This document shows, in pieces, positions 33,314 to 42,400 of a stretch of 64,000 nt of DNA; position 1 is the first letter of the stretch; the number at the start of each line of letters is the position of its first letter. Under the pieces are notes generated by a model that saw only the letters and a list, made by a program, of their open reading frames with translations, did not search any database and had not been told where the DNA came from. The stretch spans positions 1-64,000 of the forward strand of contig JBEHWX010000016.1 of assembly GCA_048498995.1 (NCBI GenBank), read 5' to 3'. This DNA comes from JBEHWX01 sp048498995. Lineage in GTDB: Bacteria > Bacteroidota > Ignavibacteria > OLB7. The translations under genes were made by a program, and so were the position numbers.

Positions 33314-34177
33314 TTACTGACGTGACTGAAGGGTGCTCACCGTGCGTCCGTTGCGACGCAGCGCGATGGCGAACGCGTCGGCCAGCGTCGCCTTGGTGAT
33401 TACGTCGTTGAGCTCGACGCCGAGATGCACGATCGTCTGGGCGATCTGGGGGCGTATGCCGCTGATGATGCAGTCGGCGCCCATCAGGCGGGCGGCGGCA
33501 ACGGTCTTCAGCAGATGCTGCGCCACGAGCGTGTCCACCGTCGGAACGCCGGTGATGTCGATGATCGCGATCGACGCGCCGGTGTTGACGATCTCCTGCA
33601 GCAGCGACTCCATCACCACCTGCGTCCGGGCGCTGTCGAGCGTGCCGATCAGCGGCAGTGCCAGCACGTTCTCCCAGAGCCTGACTACCGGCGTCGAGAG
33701 CTCGAGCAGCTCCTGCTGCTGACGGAGGATGATCTCCTCGCGGCTGCGCTGGAAGGTCTCGGAGGTGATCAGCCCGAGCCTGTCCAGAAGCATCGTCGCC
33801 GTCCAGATGTTGTCGGCAAGGAGGTCGGAGTTGGAGCCGGCGATGGCGCGCATCCGGTTGAAGAGGGGGAGCTTGAGCGAGAAGATGAACATCGCCGTCT
33901 CGGTCGGCGAGAATCCGGAGGAGGCGCGCTGGCGCGAGATATCGCTCAGCAGGTCGCGCACCGACACCCAGGCGTGCGTGGAGACATCCGCGGAGCCCCC
34001 GGACTGCAGGGCGGCGGTCATCGCCGTCAGGAACTCCACGGACTGCGCCCGGAGCTCCCCTTCCCTGATCGAGCCGCTGGTGGAGATGGTGAGCAGCTGC
34101 TGCTGAACCCAGTCGTTCAGGAGGTCTTCTCTCTGCTCGTTGAAAACGCGCAGGAGCAACGTTGCATCGTTGGTCAT
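33314..34177 (-). CDS. rsbR: RsbR-type stressosome sensor
   Basis: 287 aa. The N-terminal half (about 1-150) is helical, like the non-haem globin-type sensor turrets of RsbR proteins; no haem-binding histidine can be assigned from sequence alone. The C-terminal half is a STAS domain (IAIIDITGVPTVDTLVAQ, GIRPQIAQTIVHLG). Threonines in VDT (216) and AQT (248) are candidate RsbT phosphorylation sites. First gene of the operon; the signal sensed is unknown. Its promoter should lie in 34178-34451, where no clear -7 box was found. Confidence 0.93.
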   Translation of the reverse strand: MTNDATLLLRVFNEQREDLLNDWVQQQLLTISTSGSIREGELRAQSVEFLTAMTAALQSGGSADVSTHAWVSVRDLLSDISRQRASSGFSPTETAMFIFSLKLPLFNRMRAIAGSNSDLLADNIWTATMLLDRLGLITSETFQRSREEIILRQQQELLELSTPVVRLWENVLALPLIGTLDSARTQVVMESLLQEIVNTGASIAIIDITGVPTVDTLVAQHLLKTVAAARLMGADCIISGIRPQIAQTIVHLGVELNDVITKATLADAFAIALRRNGRTVSTLQSRQ

Positions 34178-34451
34178 GTCGGTGTTGGAGTTGGATGCGG
34201 TTGACGGAACAGGTCAGGGTAGGATCGCGCCCGTTCGGTCGCCGGATTGTTCCCGGTTCGTACGTGGGCGGAACCCGGACGCTGAGCAAAATCCATGCCT
34301 GGGAGATGCGATCCCCGCGGAACGATGCGCGTCGCAACGACTTCCGGGGCGGATCGTGCGATCAGAAAACGGCGACAGAGGGCGCTGACGCAACCCCCTG
34401 TCGTTGACGTTTCAAAATGCTATTTCGATGTGAAATGTCCCGACGTGGTCA
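34178..34451. promoter_or_regulatory. Upstream region of the stressosome operon
   Basis: 274 bp between sppA and rsbR, both on the minus strand. A short AT-rich stretch around 34410-34435 can form a weak hairpin (tttca/tgaaa). No clear TAnnTTTG box on the minus strand was found, so the promoter cannot be placed. Confidence 0.35.
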
Positions 34452-36236
34452 TCAGTTCACCGCCACGTCGATCATCCGGGCCTGCACGCCGCGCCGGCGC
34501 TCGAGCGATTCGATCGTCCCCTGCAGCGCCTCGACCGCCGTCGGGCCGCCGAAGAGGAGGCTCGCCCGCGTCCTGATGAATCGCTGCGCCAGATGGAGGA
34601 AGTTGTCCTCGCGCGGGAGCTCCCGCACGCCGTAGGATCCCTTCTTCAGGCCGACGCGCGCCGCGGCGATCTCGATCGCCCGCTCGATCCCTCCCAGTTC
34701 ATCCACCAGACCCCGCGCCTTTGCCTGACGTCCGGTCCAGACCCGCCCCTCGGCGATCATCCTGACCGAGTCGATCGGCATGTGTCTCCCCTCGGAGACG
34801 ACCTGAAGGAAGTGGCTGTAGACGGTGTCCACCTGCTTGGCGAGGATCGCGCGCTCCAGATCGGTCGGCGGCTCGGCCGAGGACATCATGTCGGCGTTCG
34901 GGCTCGACTTCACCGTCTGCATGTTGATGCCGAGCGTGTTCTTGTAGAGCTTCTGCATGTTGAACCAGAGCCCGAACACCCCGATCGATCCGGTGAGCGT
35001 CCCCGGATCGGCGACGATCGTGTCGCCGGCCGAGGCGATGTAGTAGCCACCGGAGGCGGCCAGCGAGCCCATCGAGACGATCACCGGCTTCCTGGCCGCG
35101 GCGAGCTTCACCTCGCGCCACATCGCGGAGCTGGCGTCGGCGCTTCCGCCGGGAGAGTTCACGCGAAGGACGATCGCCTTGACCGACTTCGAGTCCCTGG
35201 CCTCGCGGATCGCGTCGATGAAGGTCTTGCTGCCGATCTGCGAGCCGCCGAACATCGGCTCGGGGCTGTAGCCGCTCTCGCCGGAGATGATGCTCCCCTC
35301 GGCGTAGACCACCGCGATCTCCCCGCCGCGATCCTCCTGATCCTTGTCGTCGAACCGGGCATAGTCGTCGAAATCGACGGTCGGACGCTTCTCCTCGGCC
35401 TTCCGGTTGGTCCGGTGGAGGATCAGCTCGTCGATCTGGTCGTCGTACATCACCGCGTCGACGATCTTGAGCCGGCGGGCCTCCTCGGCGGTCAGGAGCG
35501 CGTGGCGATCGAGGATGGTGTCGAGCTGCGCGGCCGAGAGCTTGCGCGCGTCGCGGACCGCGGCCTTGAAGGTGTCGAACATGTCGGTCACCATCGACTG
35601 GGTCATCTCGAGATTCTGCGGGGACGCGGTCTCGTTGATGAAGGGCTCGACGGCGCTTTTGTAGGCGCCGGCGCGGACAACGTTGGCCTCGATGCCAAGG
35701 CGATCCATCGCCGGCTTGAAGAAGGTGAGCGTGGCGTAGATGCCGTTGATCTCCACCTCGGCCGCCGGATGCAGGATCACGCTGTCGGCCGCGGTGGCGA
35801 TGAAGTAATCGCGCTCGTTGTAGCCGCGGACGCCGCCGGTGGCATAGACGAACTTTCCGGAGCGGCGCACCTCGAGGATCTTGTTCCGGATCTCCTCGGC
35901 CTGCGCCCAGCTTCCGCCGAACCGGTCGAGCTCCAGCAGCAGGCCGGAGACCCGCTTGTCGGCCACGGCGCGATCGAATCCTTCGAGATATTCGCGGAGC
36001 GAAAGGTGGACTTCGTCGTCGAAGATGCCGGAAAAGTGCCGGTCCGGGGTCCGCTCCGGGATGGCGCCGTCGAACTTCACCCTCAGCACGGCGTTGTTCG
36101 GAACGTGAACCGAGCCTCCGGAGCTGGTGGCCGACGCGGCGATCGCGACGATCAGCCCCACGGCGAGCACGCCGAAGACGAAGAGCGCGATGAACACGCC
36201 GAGCGTCGTCGCCAGAAGTGTCTTGAGAAATGACAT
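34452..36236 (-). CDS. sppA: Signal peptide peptidase SppA (long form)
   Basis: 594 aa with an N-terminal membrane anchor (about 5-35). SppA is a membrane serine protease that degrades leftover signal peptides, acting with a Ser-Lys dyad. Both halves of the double-length (67K) form are present. The general-base candidate is Lys193 in GAYKSAVEPF in the first half, and the nucleophile candidate is Ser395 in SLAASGGYYIA in the second, just after VNSPGGSADAS. Length and motif order match the long E. coli-type enzymes. It stands upstream of the stressosome operon but is separated from it by 274 bases. Confidence 0.93.
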   Translation of the reverse strand: MSFLKTLLATTLGVFIALFVFGVLAVGLIVAIAASATSSGGSVHVPNNAVLRVKFDGAIPERTPDRHFSGIFDDEVHLSLREYLEGFDRAVADKRVSGLLLELDRFGGSWAQAEEIRNKILEVRRSGKFVYATGGVRGYNERDYFIATAADSVILHPAAEVEINGIYATLTFFKPAMDRLGIEANVVRAGAYKSAVEPFINETASPQNLEMTQSMVTDMFDTFKAAVRDARKLSAAQLDTILDRHALLTAEEARRLKIVDAVMYDDQIDELILHRTNRKAEEKRPTVDFDDYARFDDKDQEDRGGEIAVVYAEGSIISGESGYSPEPMFGGSQIGSKTFIDAIREARDSKSVKAIVLRVNSPGGSADASSAMWREVKLAAARKPVIVSMGSLAASGGYYIASAGDTIVADPGTLTGSIGVFGLWFNMQKLYKNTLGINMQTVKSSPNADMMSSAEPPTDLERAILAKQVDTVYSHFLQVVSEGRHMPIDSVRMIAEGRVWTGRQAKARGLVDELGGIERAIEIAAARVGLKKGSYGVRELPREDNFLHLAQRFIRTRASLLFGGPTAVEALQGTIESLERRRGVQARMIDVAVN

Positions 36237-36456
36237 GGGTAAATCGTGTCTACGTGTACGGAGAAAAGCTTCGGATCACCTACGCTTCCGACTCTTCCGT
36301 GTTGCGCCATGCGGGCGGCGATGCCTGTGAGAGATGATTACAACGATGCGGGGAGATCCATTCTCCGGCGCCATCATCATGCACGCGGCCGATGAGCGCT
36401 TCCTTCAGCCGCCGTCGGGAGTGGCCGTCGGGAGTGGCCGTCGGCTCGGGCCCGGC

Positions 36457-36936
36457 TCATGTCATGACGAGGGTGATGGGGTCGCCGGCCGTGATCGTGC
36501 CGGGGGTGACGATGCGGGCGTACAGCCGGCTCCAGCCGGGATGAACCTTCTGCGACATGCGGGAGAACTCCGCGTCGATGAACGAGGGGGCGATGTTCTT
36601 GCAGGGTGCGCAGTAGCTGGTGATCTCGATCTCCACCTCCGGACCCAGCTTCAGCCGCGCTCCCGGAGCGAGCGAGAACAGATCGATCCCGGCCGTCGTG
36701 ATGTTCTCCCCGGTGGTTCCCGGCTCGATCGGATGCCCCTCGGCGCGCAGCGCCTCGATCTGCTCCAGCGAGTAGATGCACAGGGCGCGCTCGGGTCCGC
36801 CATGATAGCGGAGATCCCGCTGCCGGTCGACGGTGATCCCGTTGGCCTCGACCGAGGCGGTCGGGATCGGCCGCTTCGGCACGCCCCCCCTGGAAACGTT
36901 GATGCTCTGAATCGTCGCGCGTGTCGGTTCCAACAA
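36457..36936 (-). CDS. MOSC-domain protein
   Basis: 159 aa, essentially one MOSC domain. MOSC proteins bind sulfur or molybdopterin through a conserved cysteine; here TSYCAPCKNI (Cys109, Cys112) carries it. The DLRYHGGPERAL segment is also typical. Stand-alone members include YiiM-like proteins that reduce N-hydroxylated compounds with molybdenum cofactor. It lies 27 bases after the GlcD-like oxidase gene on the same strand, so they probably share a transcript. A ModA-like binding protein lies elsewhere in the window, but no cofactor-synthesis gene does. Confidence 0.88.
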   Translation of the reverse strand: MLEPTRATIQSINVSRGGVPKRPIPTASVEANGITVDRQRDLRYHGGPERALCIYSLEQIEALRAEGHPIEPGTTGENITTAGIDLFSLAPGARLKLGPEVEIEITSYCAPCKNIAPSFIDAEFSRMSQKVHPGWSRLYARIVTPGTITAGDPITLVMT

Positions 36937-36963
36937 ACCTGTCCCGTTGATGATGCGATGTCG

Positions 36964-38493
36964 TCAGTCTCTTCCGGACGTTCGGGCCTCGGCGTCGAAC
37001 ACGGTCCCCCGACCGAGGATGCCGTTCGGATCGAGCGCCTTGCGCACCCGCCGCATCCCCTCCACCCCCTCGGCTCCGTACATGGCGACGAGATATTCCT
37101 TCTTCAGCTTTCCCACGCCATGTTCGGCCGAGACGGTGCCGCCGAGCGCGAGCGCGCGGGCCACCAGCCGGCGATAGACCTCGCGGGCCAGCGCGAACTC
37201 CGACGGATCGGAGGCAAAGATGTTGGCGTGCAGGTGATTGTTGCCGATATGGCCGTAGACCACGGTCCGAAGTCCGTTGTCGGCGAACTCCCGGCGATAG
37301 TAGGCCAGCAGCTCCCCGAACGCCGCGTCGGGAACCGCCATGTCGGTGCCGAGCTTGGTCTGGCCATGCTCGCTGATCTGCTCGTATACGGCCGAGGGGA
37401 CGGCGTGCCGGAACTCCCGCATCTTCCGCTGGTCCTCGGCCGTGATGCCGAACCACGACTCGTCGACGAGCGCGCCATGCCGGAGCATCATCTCGTACCA
37501 CGCTCCCAGAAGCGCCTCCTCCGTCTCCTCGGTCGATTCCTGCTCGAACCAGACGGCGCCGCCGCCGGCCCCGGCCGGAATCGTGGGGTACTTCGGGCGG
37601 ATCAGCTCGAGCGAATCGGCGTCGAGATACTCCAGTGCGCGCGCGTCGACGCCGCGCGCGTCGATGCCGTTCCCGTCGTTGCCGCTCTCGCCGGCGCGAC
37701 GCGTGGCGCGGCTGGCGGCGCGGGCTTCATCGACGAAGGCGAGCGTGGCCGCTTCCTCGGGAAAGAAGACGACGCCGCTGAAGAGCTTCGGCGGCAGCGG
37801 GAGCAGACGGAGCTCGGCGCGCGTGACCACGCCGAGCGTTCCCTCGGAGCCGATGAACAGGTCGATCGCGTCCATGCCGGGCGCGGCAAAATAGCCGGCC
37901 GCGTGCTTGACCGCGGGCATCGTGTAGGGAGGCAGCTCGAGGTCGATCGCGCGTCCCTCGAGCGTGGTCAGGCGCAGGCGTCTGCCATCGGCGATCGTCT
38001 GGCCGCGGCGGAGCCGGAGTCGCTCGCCGGTGCCGAGCACGACCTCCAGCGCCTCGATATAGTCGCGGGTCGGGCCGTACTTGAAGGTCCGGGCGCCGGA
38101 GGCATTCGTGGCGATCGAGCCGCCGACATAGCAGGTCCGCTCGGTCGGATCGGGTGGGTAGAGAAGATCGAGCGCCTCGACCTCCCGCTGAAGCTCGCCG
38201 AGGATCACCCCCGGCTCCACCGTCGCGCGTCGGCCGGCCGCGTCGATGTCGACGATCCGGTGCAGGCGGGAGGTGGCCAGTACCACGCCGCCGAACGGCA
38301 CGCGGCCGCCGGCCAGTCCGGTGCCGGCGCCGGCCACCGTCACCGGCGTGCCGGTCCGGTCGCACTCGGTCAGCAGCTCGACGATCTCCTCCTCGCTCTC
38401 CGGGAAGTAGACCCGCTCGGCCTCGCCTCCCGGCATGTTCGAGGCATCCTTGAGGAAGCCGAGAATCTCGTCCTGCTCGCTTTTGATGATCAT
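36964..38493 (-). CDS. FAD-linked oxidase of the GlcD/D-lactate dehydrogenase type
   Basis: 509 aa. The N-terminal FAD-binding domain of the PCMH type carries VTVAGAGTGLAGGRVP and YPPDPTERTCYVGGSIATNA, in which the glycine-rich loop binds FAD. The C-terminal FAD-oxidase domain carries YGHIGNNHLHAN and SAEHGVGKLKKEYL. Such enzymes oxidise D-2-hydroxyacids such as D-lactate, glycolate or D-2-hydroxyglutarate and pass electrons to the respiratory chain or an electron carrier. The substrate cannot be told here. It follows the VOC-fold gene by 10 bases and precedes the MOSC gene by 27, forming a likely three-gene operon. Confidence 0.9.
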   Translation of the reverse strand: MIIKSEQDEILGFLKDASNMPGGEAERVYFPESEEEIVELLTECDRTGTPVTVAGAGTGLAGGRVPFGGVVLATSRLHRIVDIDAAGRRATVEPGVILGELQREVEALDLLYPPDPTERTCYVGGSIATNASGARTFKYGPTRDYIEALEVVLGTGERLRLRRGQTIADGRRLRLTTLEGRAIDLELPPYTMPAVKHAAGYFAAPGMDAIDLFIGSEGTLGVVTRAELRLLPLPPKLFSGVVFFPEEAATLAFVDEARAASRATRRAGESGNDGNGIDARGVDARALEYLDADSLELIRPKYPTIPAGAGGGAVWFEQESTEETEEALLGAWYEMMLRHGALVDESWFGITAEDQRKMREFRHAVPSAVYEQISEHGQTKLGTDMAVPDAAFGELLAYYRREFADNGLRTVVYGHIGNNHLHANIFASDPSEFALAREVYRRLVARALALGGTVSAEHGVGKLKKEYLVAMYGAEGVEGMRRVRKALDPNGILGRGTVFDAEARTSGRD

Positions 38494-38503
38494 GATCTGT
38501 CCG

Positions 38504-39100
38504 TCAGCGCTCCACCTGTCCCTTCGGGGCGGGCGAGAGAAATCCGGCGAAGCCCCAGCGGCGCTCCACCAGCTCGAGCGTGGTGTAGGCCATGTCGTCG
38601 ATCATCTCCGGCTCGGCGTAGATCTGGCGGAACTCGCTGTCCGGAGCCCCCATGATCTCGCCGACGAAGGTGACGCCGAGCGCGGTCAGACGCTCGACCG
38701 CCGGCTCCATCCGATCGACGGAGATGCCGATGTGGTGGAGCTGGCCGTCGGTGAACTTCTCGACCCACGCGGGGATCAGCGACTCGGCGCCGCGCTGATC
38801 TTCGAAGGCCTGGTCGAGGTACAGCGCCGGGAAGCCGGGCTTGCGGTAGACCTTCGCCCACCATGAATCGCGCTCGATCACGCCGATCCGGTCGTCGAAG
38901 GAGAAGCCCATCGCCTCGAACTCGAGGGCGCGCTCCTGGATGTTGAGCGTCCTGATGGAGATATGGTCGATCACCGGACGCAGTCCCACGCCGGCCTCAT
39001 TGAGCGCGTCGCGCACGATCGTGGCCGTGCGGTTGGCGCGGATGTATCGTTCGATATAATCGTTGATGACCGCGTCGATATGCTTGTTCGTGATTTCCAT
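38504..39100 (-). CDS. VOC-superfamily (glyoxalase-like) protein
   Basis: 198 aa from the ATG at 39100 (MEITNKHIDAV); a longer frame to 39163 begins with unlikely sequence and is rejected. Two halves carry the histidine-bearing strands of the VOC fold, VIDHISIRTLN and LHHIGISVDRM, with a late glutamate in TTLELVERR. This set is typical of metal-dependent dioxygenases and lyases. The product could act on a 2-oxoacid, which would fit the neighbouring 2-hydroxyacid oxidase, but the substrate is unknown. First gene of the probable operon. Confidence 0.75.
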   Translation of the reverse strand: MEITNKHIDAVINDYIERYIRANRTATIVRDALNEAGVGLRPVIDHISIRTLNIQERALEFEAMGFSFDDRIGVIERDSWWAKVYRKPGFPALYLDQAFEDQRGAESLIPAWVEKFTDGQLHHIGISVDRMEPAVERLTALGVTFVGEIMGAPDSEFRQIYAEPEMIDDMAYTTLELVERRWGFAGFLSPAPKGQVER

Positions 39101-39426
39101 TGCCTCTGTAGTTCTGTCCCGGCCGCCCATGTATCCGGCGCATCGACCCGATCGGATCTTCACGATCGGCGTGGCCGGCCCGAGGGGGCTATGAATTGAC
39201 GAGCATTTCTCACTATGTTCCGGCGCACGCCGCTCACCCCGCCGCGGTCGTCAGCGACCACGATCAAGGACGTGCGTTACCCCGTACGTGTATCCGCAAG
39301 GATCGATGCACAATATAGCGTTCAGAGGCTGATCGTCCGCCGTTGCCCCGTCTCCCATACACGATGGCCGGAAGATTGCTACGCGAGCACACGCGTCGGC
39401 CATACTGGTAGACAAAGGTGACCCTC
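39101..39426. other. Divergent promoter region, 326 bp
   Basis: Lies between the minus-strand VOC gene and the plus-strand giant surface gene. It contains the ribosome binding site aaaggtga (39414-39421) for the latter. No clear promoter box or repeat was found and no gene is supported. Confidence 0.5.
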
Positions 39427-42400
39427 ATGGAACCGATCTCACTCCGTTTGATGTGCGTCCGGATAACGCTGCTTCTACTCGTGTCAGCTCTCGTGCCGGT
39501 TTCGGCCGGAGCGCAGTGGACGAAGCTCGCCGTTCCGGCAACCAATCCCACCCCCGCCATCTACGCCGCGCGCTTCTTCGATAAGGATACCGGCTTCGTC
39601 TGCGGCGTCGCCGGCAGCACGCCGACCGGACGGCTCTACCTGACCGTCAACGGCGGCACGTCATGGACGCAGGTGGCGCTCCCCGGCACTCCACGCGCCC
39701 TCAACGACATCTTCTTCCTCCCCGGCGGACGCTTCGGCGTCGTGGTCGGCGATGGAGGGTATGTTGCCGTGACCGCCGACCGGGGCGTCAACTGGACGCA
39801 GCGATCGGTCGCCATCGGGGCGTGGACAAGCGGCGTCGATATCAACGGCGTCTACTTCAAGGACACGCTCAACGGCTTCGTGGTCGGAAATGTCTCCACC
39901 GGAGGGAGCGGACCGCGATTCGCGCGGACCACCGATGGCGGCGTGAGCTGGGGAGCGATAGCGCAGAACGATCCGCCGGCCAACAATCTCTACGATATCG
40001 GCTTCTTCGATGCCCAGCGCGGCGTCGTGGTCGGCACCGGAGCTCCCCCGAGGAAATCCAGGACCACCGATGGCGGCAACACCTGGAGCGCGTACGACAG
40101 CGTCGGCATCCGCGCCTCATCCAGCCTCAGCATGTTCGGGCTCGATCTCGTGCCGGGCACCGGCATCGGCTATGCCGCCGGCGGACGAGCCTTCGCGACC
40201 CCCTACTTCGCCGAGGTGCGCAGGACCACCGATTACGGTGTCACCTGGAGCCAGACCGGGATGAACGGCTCGGTGAGCGGCTACGCGTTCCCCGCGAGCG
40301 ACGTTGCCGCGGTCACCGATTCGCTCCTCTTCGTGGTCGGCTGGAACGCGAACATTCACCGGTCACTCAACGCCGGCTCGAGCTGGCGCGTCGAGACGCT
40401 TCCCTCCACGGTGGCCACGAGCGTCGACTTCCGGAAGCTTTCGTTCACCCGTGACAACCGCCTCTTCGCCGTCGGGACCGCCGGCACCATTCTCCGCCTC
40501 GAGCTCATCCCGGACGCGCGCTTCTCGCCGGCTTCCGGCGCGCTCGACTTCTTCTCCTACTGTCTCGGCGATCAGGTTGCCGACGAATCGCTCGTCGTCT
40601 ACAACGACGGCGACGGGCCGCTCCGGCTGGAGGATCTGGCCTTCACGCAGCCCTCCGGCGGCGTCACGTTCCAGATCGTCGGAGCCTACGCGAGCACGAT
40701 CAACCCCGGCTCCGGCACGCAGATCCGAATCCATCCGATCATCCCGCCCGGCACCGCCGCGGGAACCTACACCGGCGCTCTCCGGATCAGGACGAACGAC
40801 GAGAACGGCCGGGGCGCCGATACGCTCAAGTCAATCTCCCTCGCGATTCGCGTCCGTTCCCAGGTGCTCACGGTCGATCCGGCGGTCTCGCGCGATGCCG
40901 GCCGGGTCCGCGTGACCGGGATGATCCAGAGCACGCTGACGATGAAGGATCTGCTGCTCGATACCTCGGAGTGCGCGGTACAGGTCGATTCGGTGGCGCT
41001 CGCGGTCGGGACCGATTTCACCCTGAGCCAGGTGACGCGCCAGACGCTTCCGGCGCGAGCTGGCAGGCTCACCATCGAGACATATTTCCTTCCACGCGCC
41101 GTCTGCGCCCGTTACGATACCCTCATCGTGTACAGCACGGCGCCGGGATCGCCGCACCGGATTCCGATCGTCGGCACCGGCGTGCTGCCGACCTTCGCGC
41201 TGAAGCCGTCGGACACGCTCGACCTGGGGCGGACCGGCGTCGGGCGTCCGCTCAACGGAATGATCGAGCTGCACAACGATGCACCGGGTGTCTGCCATGA
41301 TTCGAGCCTCGTGACAGGATTTCGTCTTGCCGGCCCGAACGTCGCGGAGTTCACCGTGAGCTTCACGGCGGGCAGATCGATTCCGGCCGGCGACAAGCTG
41401 AGCGTGCCGGTGTCGGCCTCGCCGGCGGGACCCGGCCGGAGGATCGCCTACGCGATCTTCAAGAGCGAGGTCTACGGCGATCTGCAGGATACCGTGGTGC
41501 TCCTGATGGAGGGGCTCGAGGCGAACTTCGGGAGCACGCGGAGCGAGGTGATCTTCGATACCACCGATGTCGGCGGCCAGCGCGATACCGCGCTCACGGC
41601 ATTCCTGGTCAACTTCGGATCGCTGCCGGTCCGCGTGGACAGCATCGTCGTGATCGGCGGCGACAAGGGAAGCTTCCAGTATCTGGCCCCCACGCTCCCG
41701 ATGTCGGTAACCAACGGAGGGCCGAAGGGGATCAACCTCCGCTTCCTCGCGACCAAGGTCGGACGGCTCGAGGCAACGCTCGGCATCTACACCGATCTGG
41801 CGACGAAGCCGACCACGGTAACGCTCATCGGCTACGGGGCGCTGCCGGTGCTCGGCGTCCGCTCGCGCCAGGTGGTATTCGAGCAGACCGCTGTCAACAC
41901 CTGCCGCGATACGCTGCTGAGCCGGTTCATTCACAACCCGAGTCCCGCTCCGTTGAGGATCCGTGCCGTCAGAATCGCTCCATCCTCCGGAGCCGATCCG
42001 AACGACACGCTCGCCTTCAACTACGTCGCGCCGGCGATCCCTCCAGATCTCGTGATCGAGGCATGGGACTCGGCGCAGGTGATGCTCCGGTTCTGTCCAA
42101 AGCATACCGGTGTGCATCGGGCGGAGCTCACCTTCGGTTCCAATGCCTCCGGCGCCTCTCCGGCGATCACCCTCATCGGCAACGGGCAGTCGGGCAGCGC
42201 GGTCTCGATCGACACGATCAGGTTCCAGCGGACGCGCGTGCTGATGACGCGGGACACGGTGGTCGAGCGCCTGATCTTCAACGCGGTCGGCGGCGATATC
42301 CGGGTCGACTCCATCACGGTCACCGGCGCCGATGCGCTGTCGTTCACGCGCGCGGCGATCGCCACGCCGTTTCTGCTCGCTCCCACGCGCGACACGGCGC

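Noticed and set aside
36334..38655. 773-codon plus-strand open frame
   Set aside because: It is antisense to the MOSC and GlcD-type genes, which have clear catalytic motifs.
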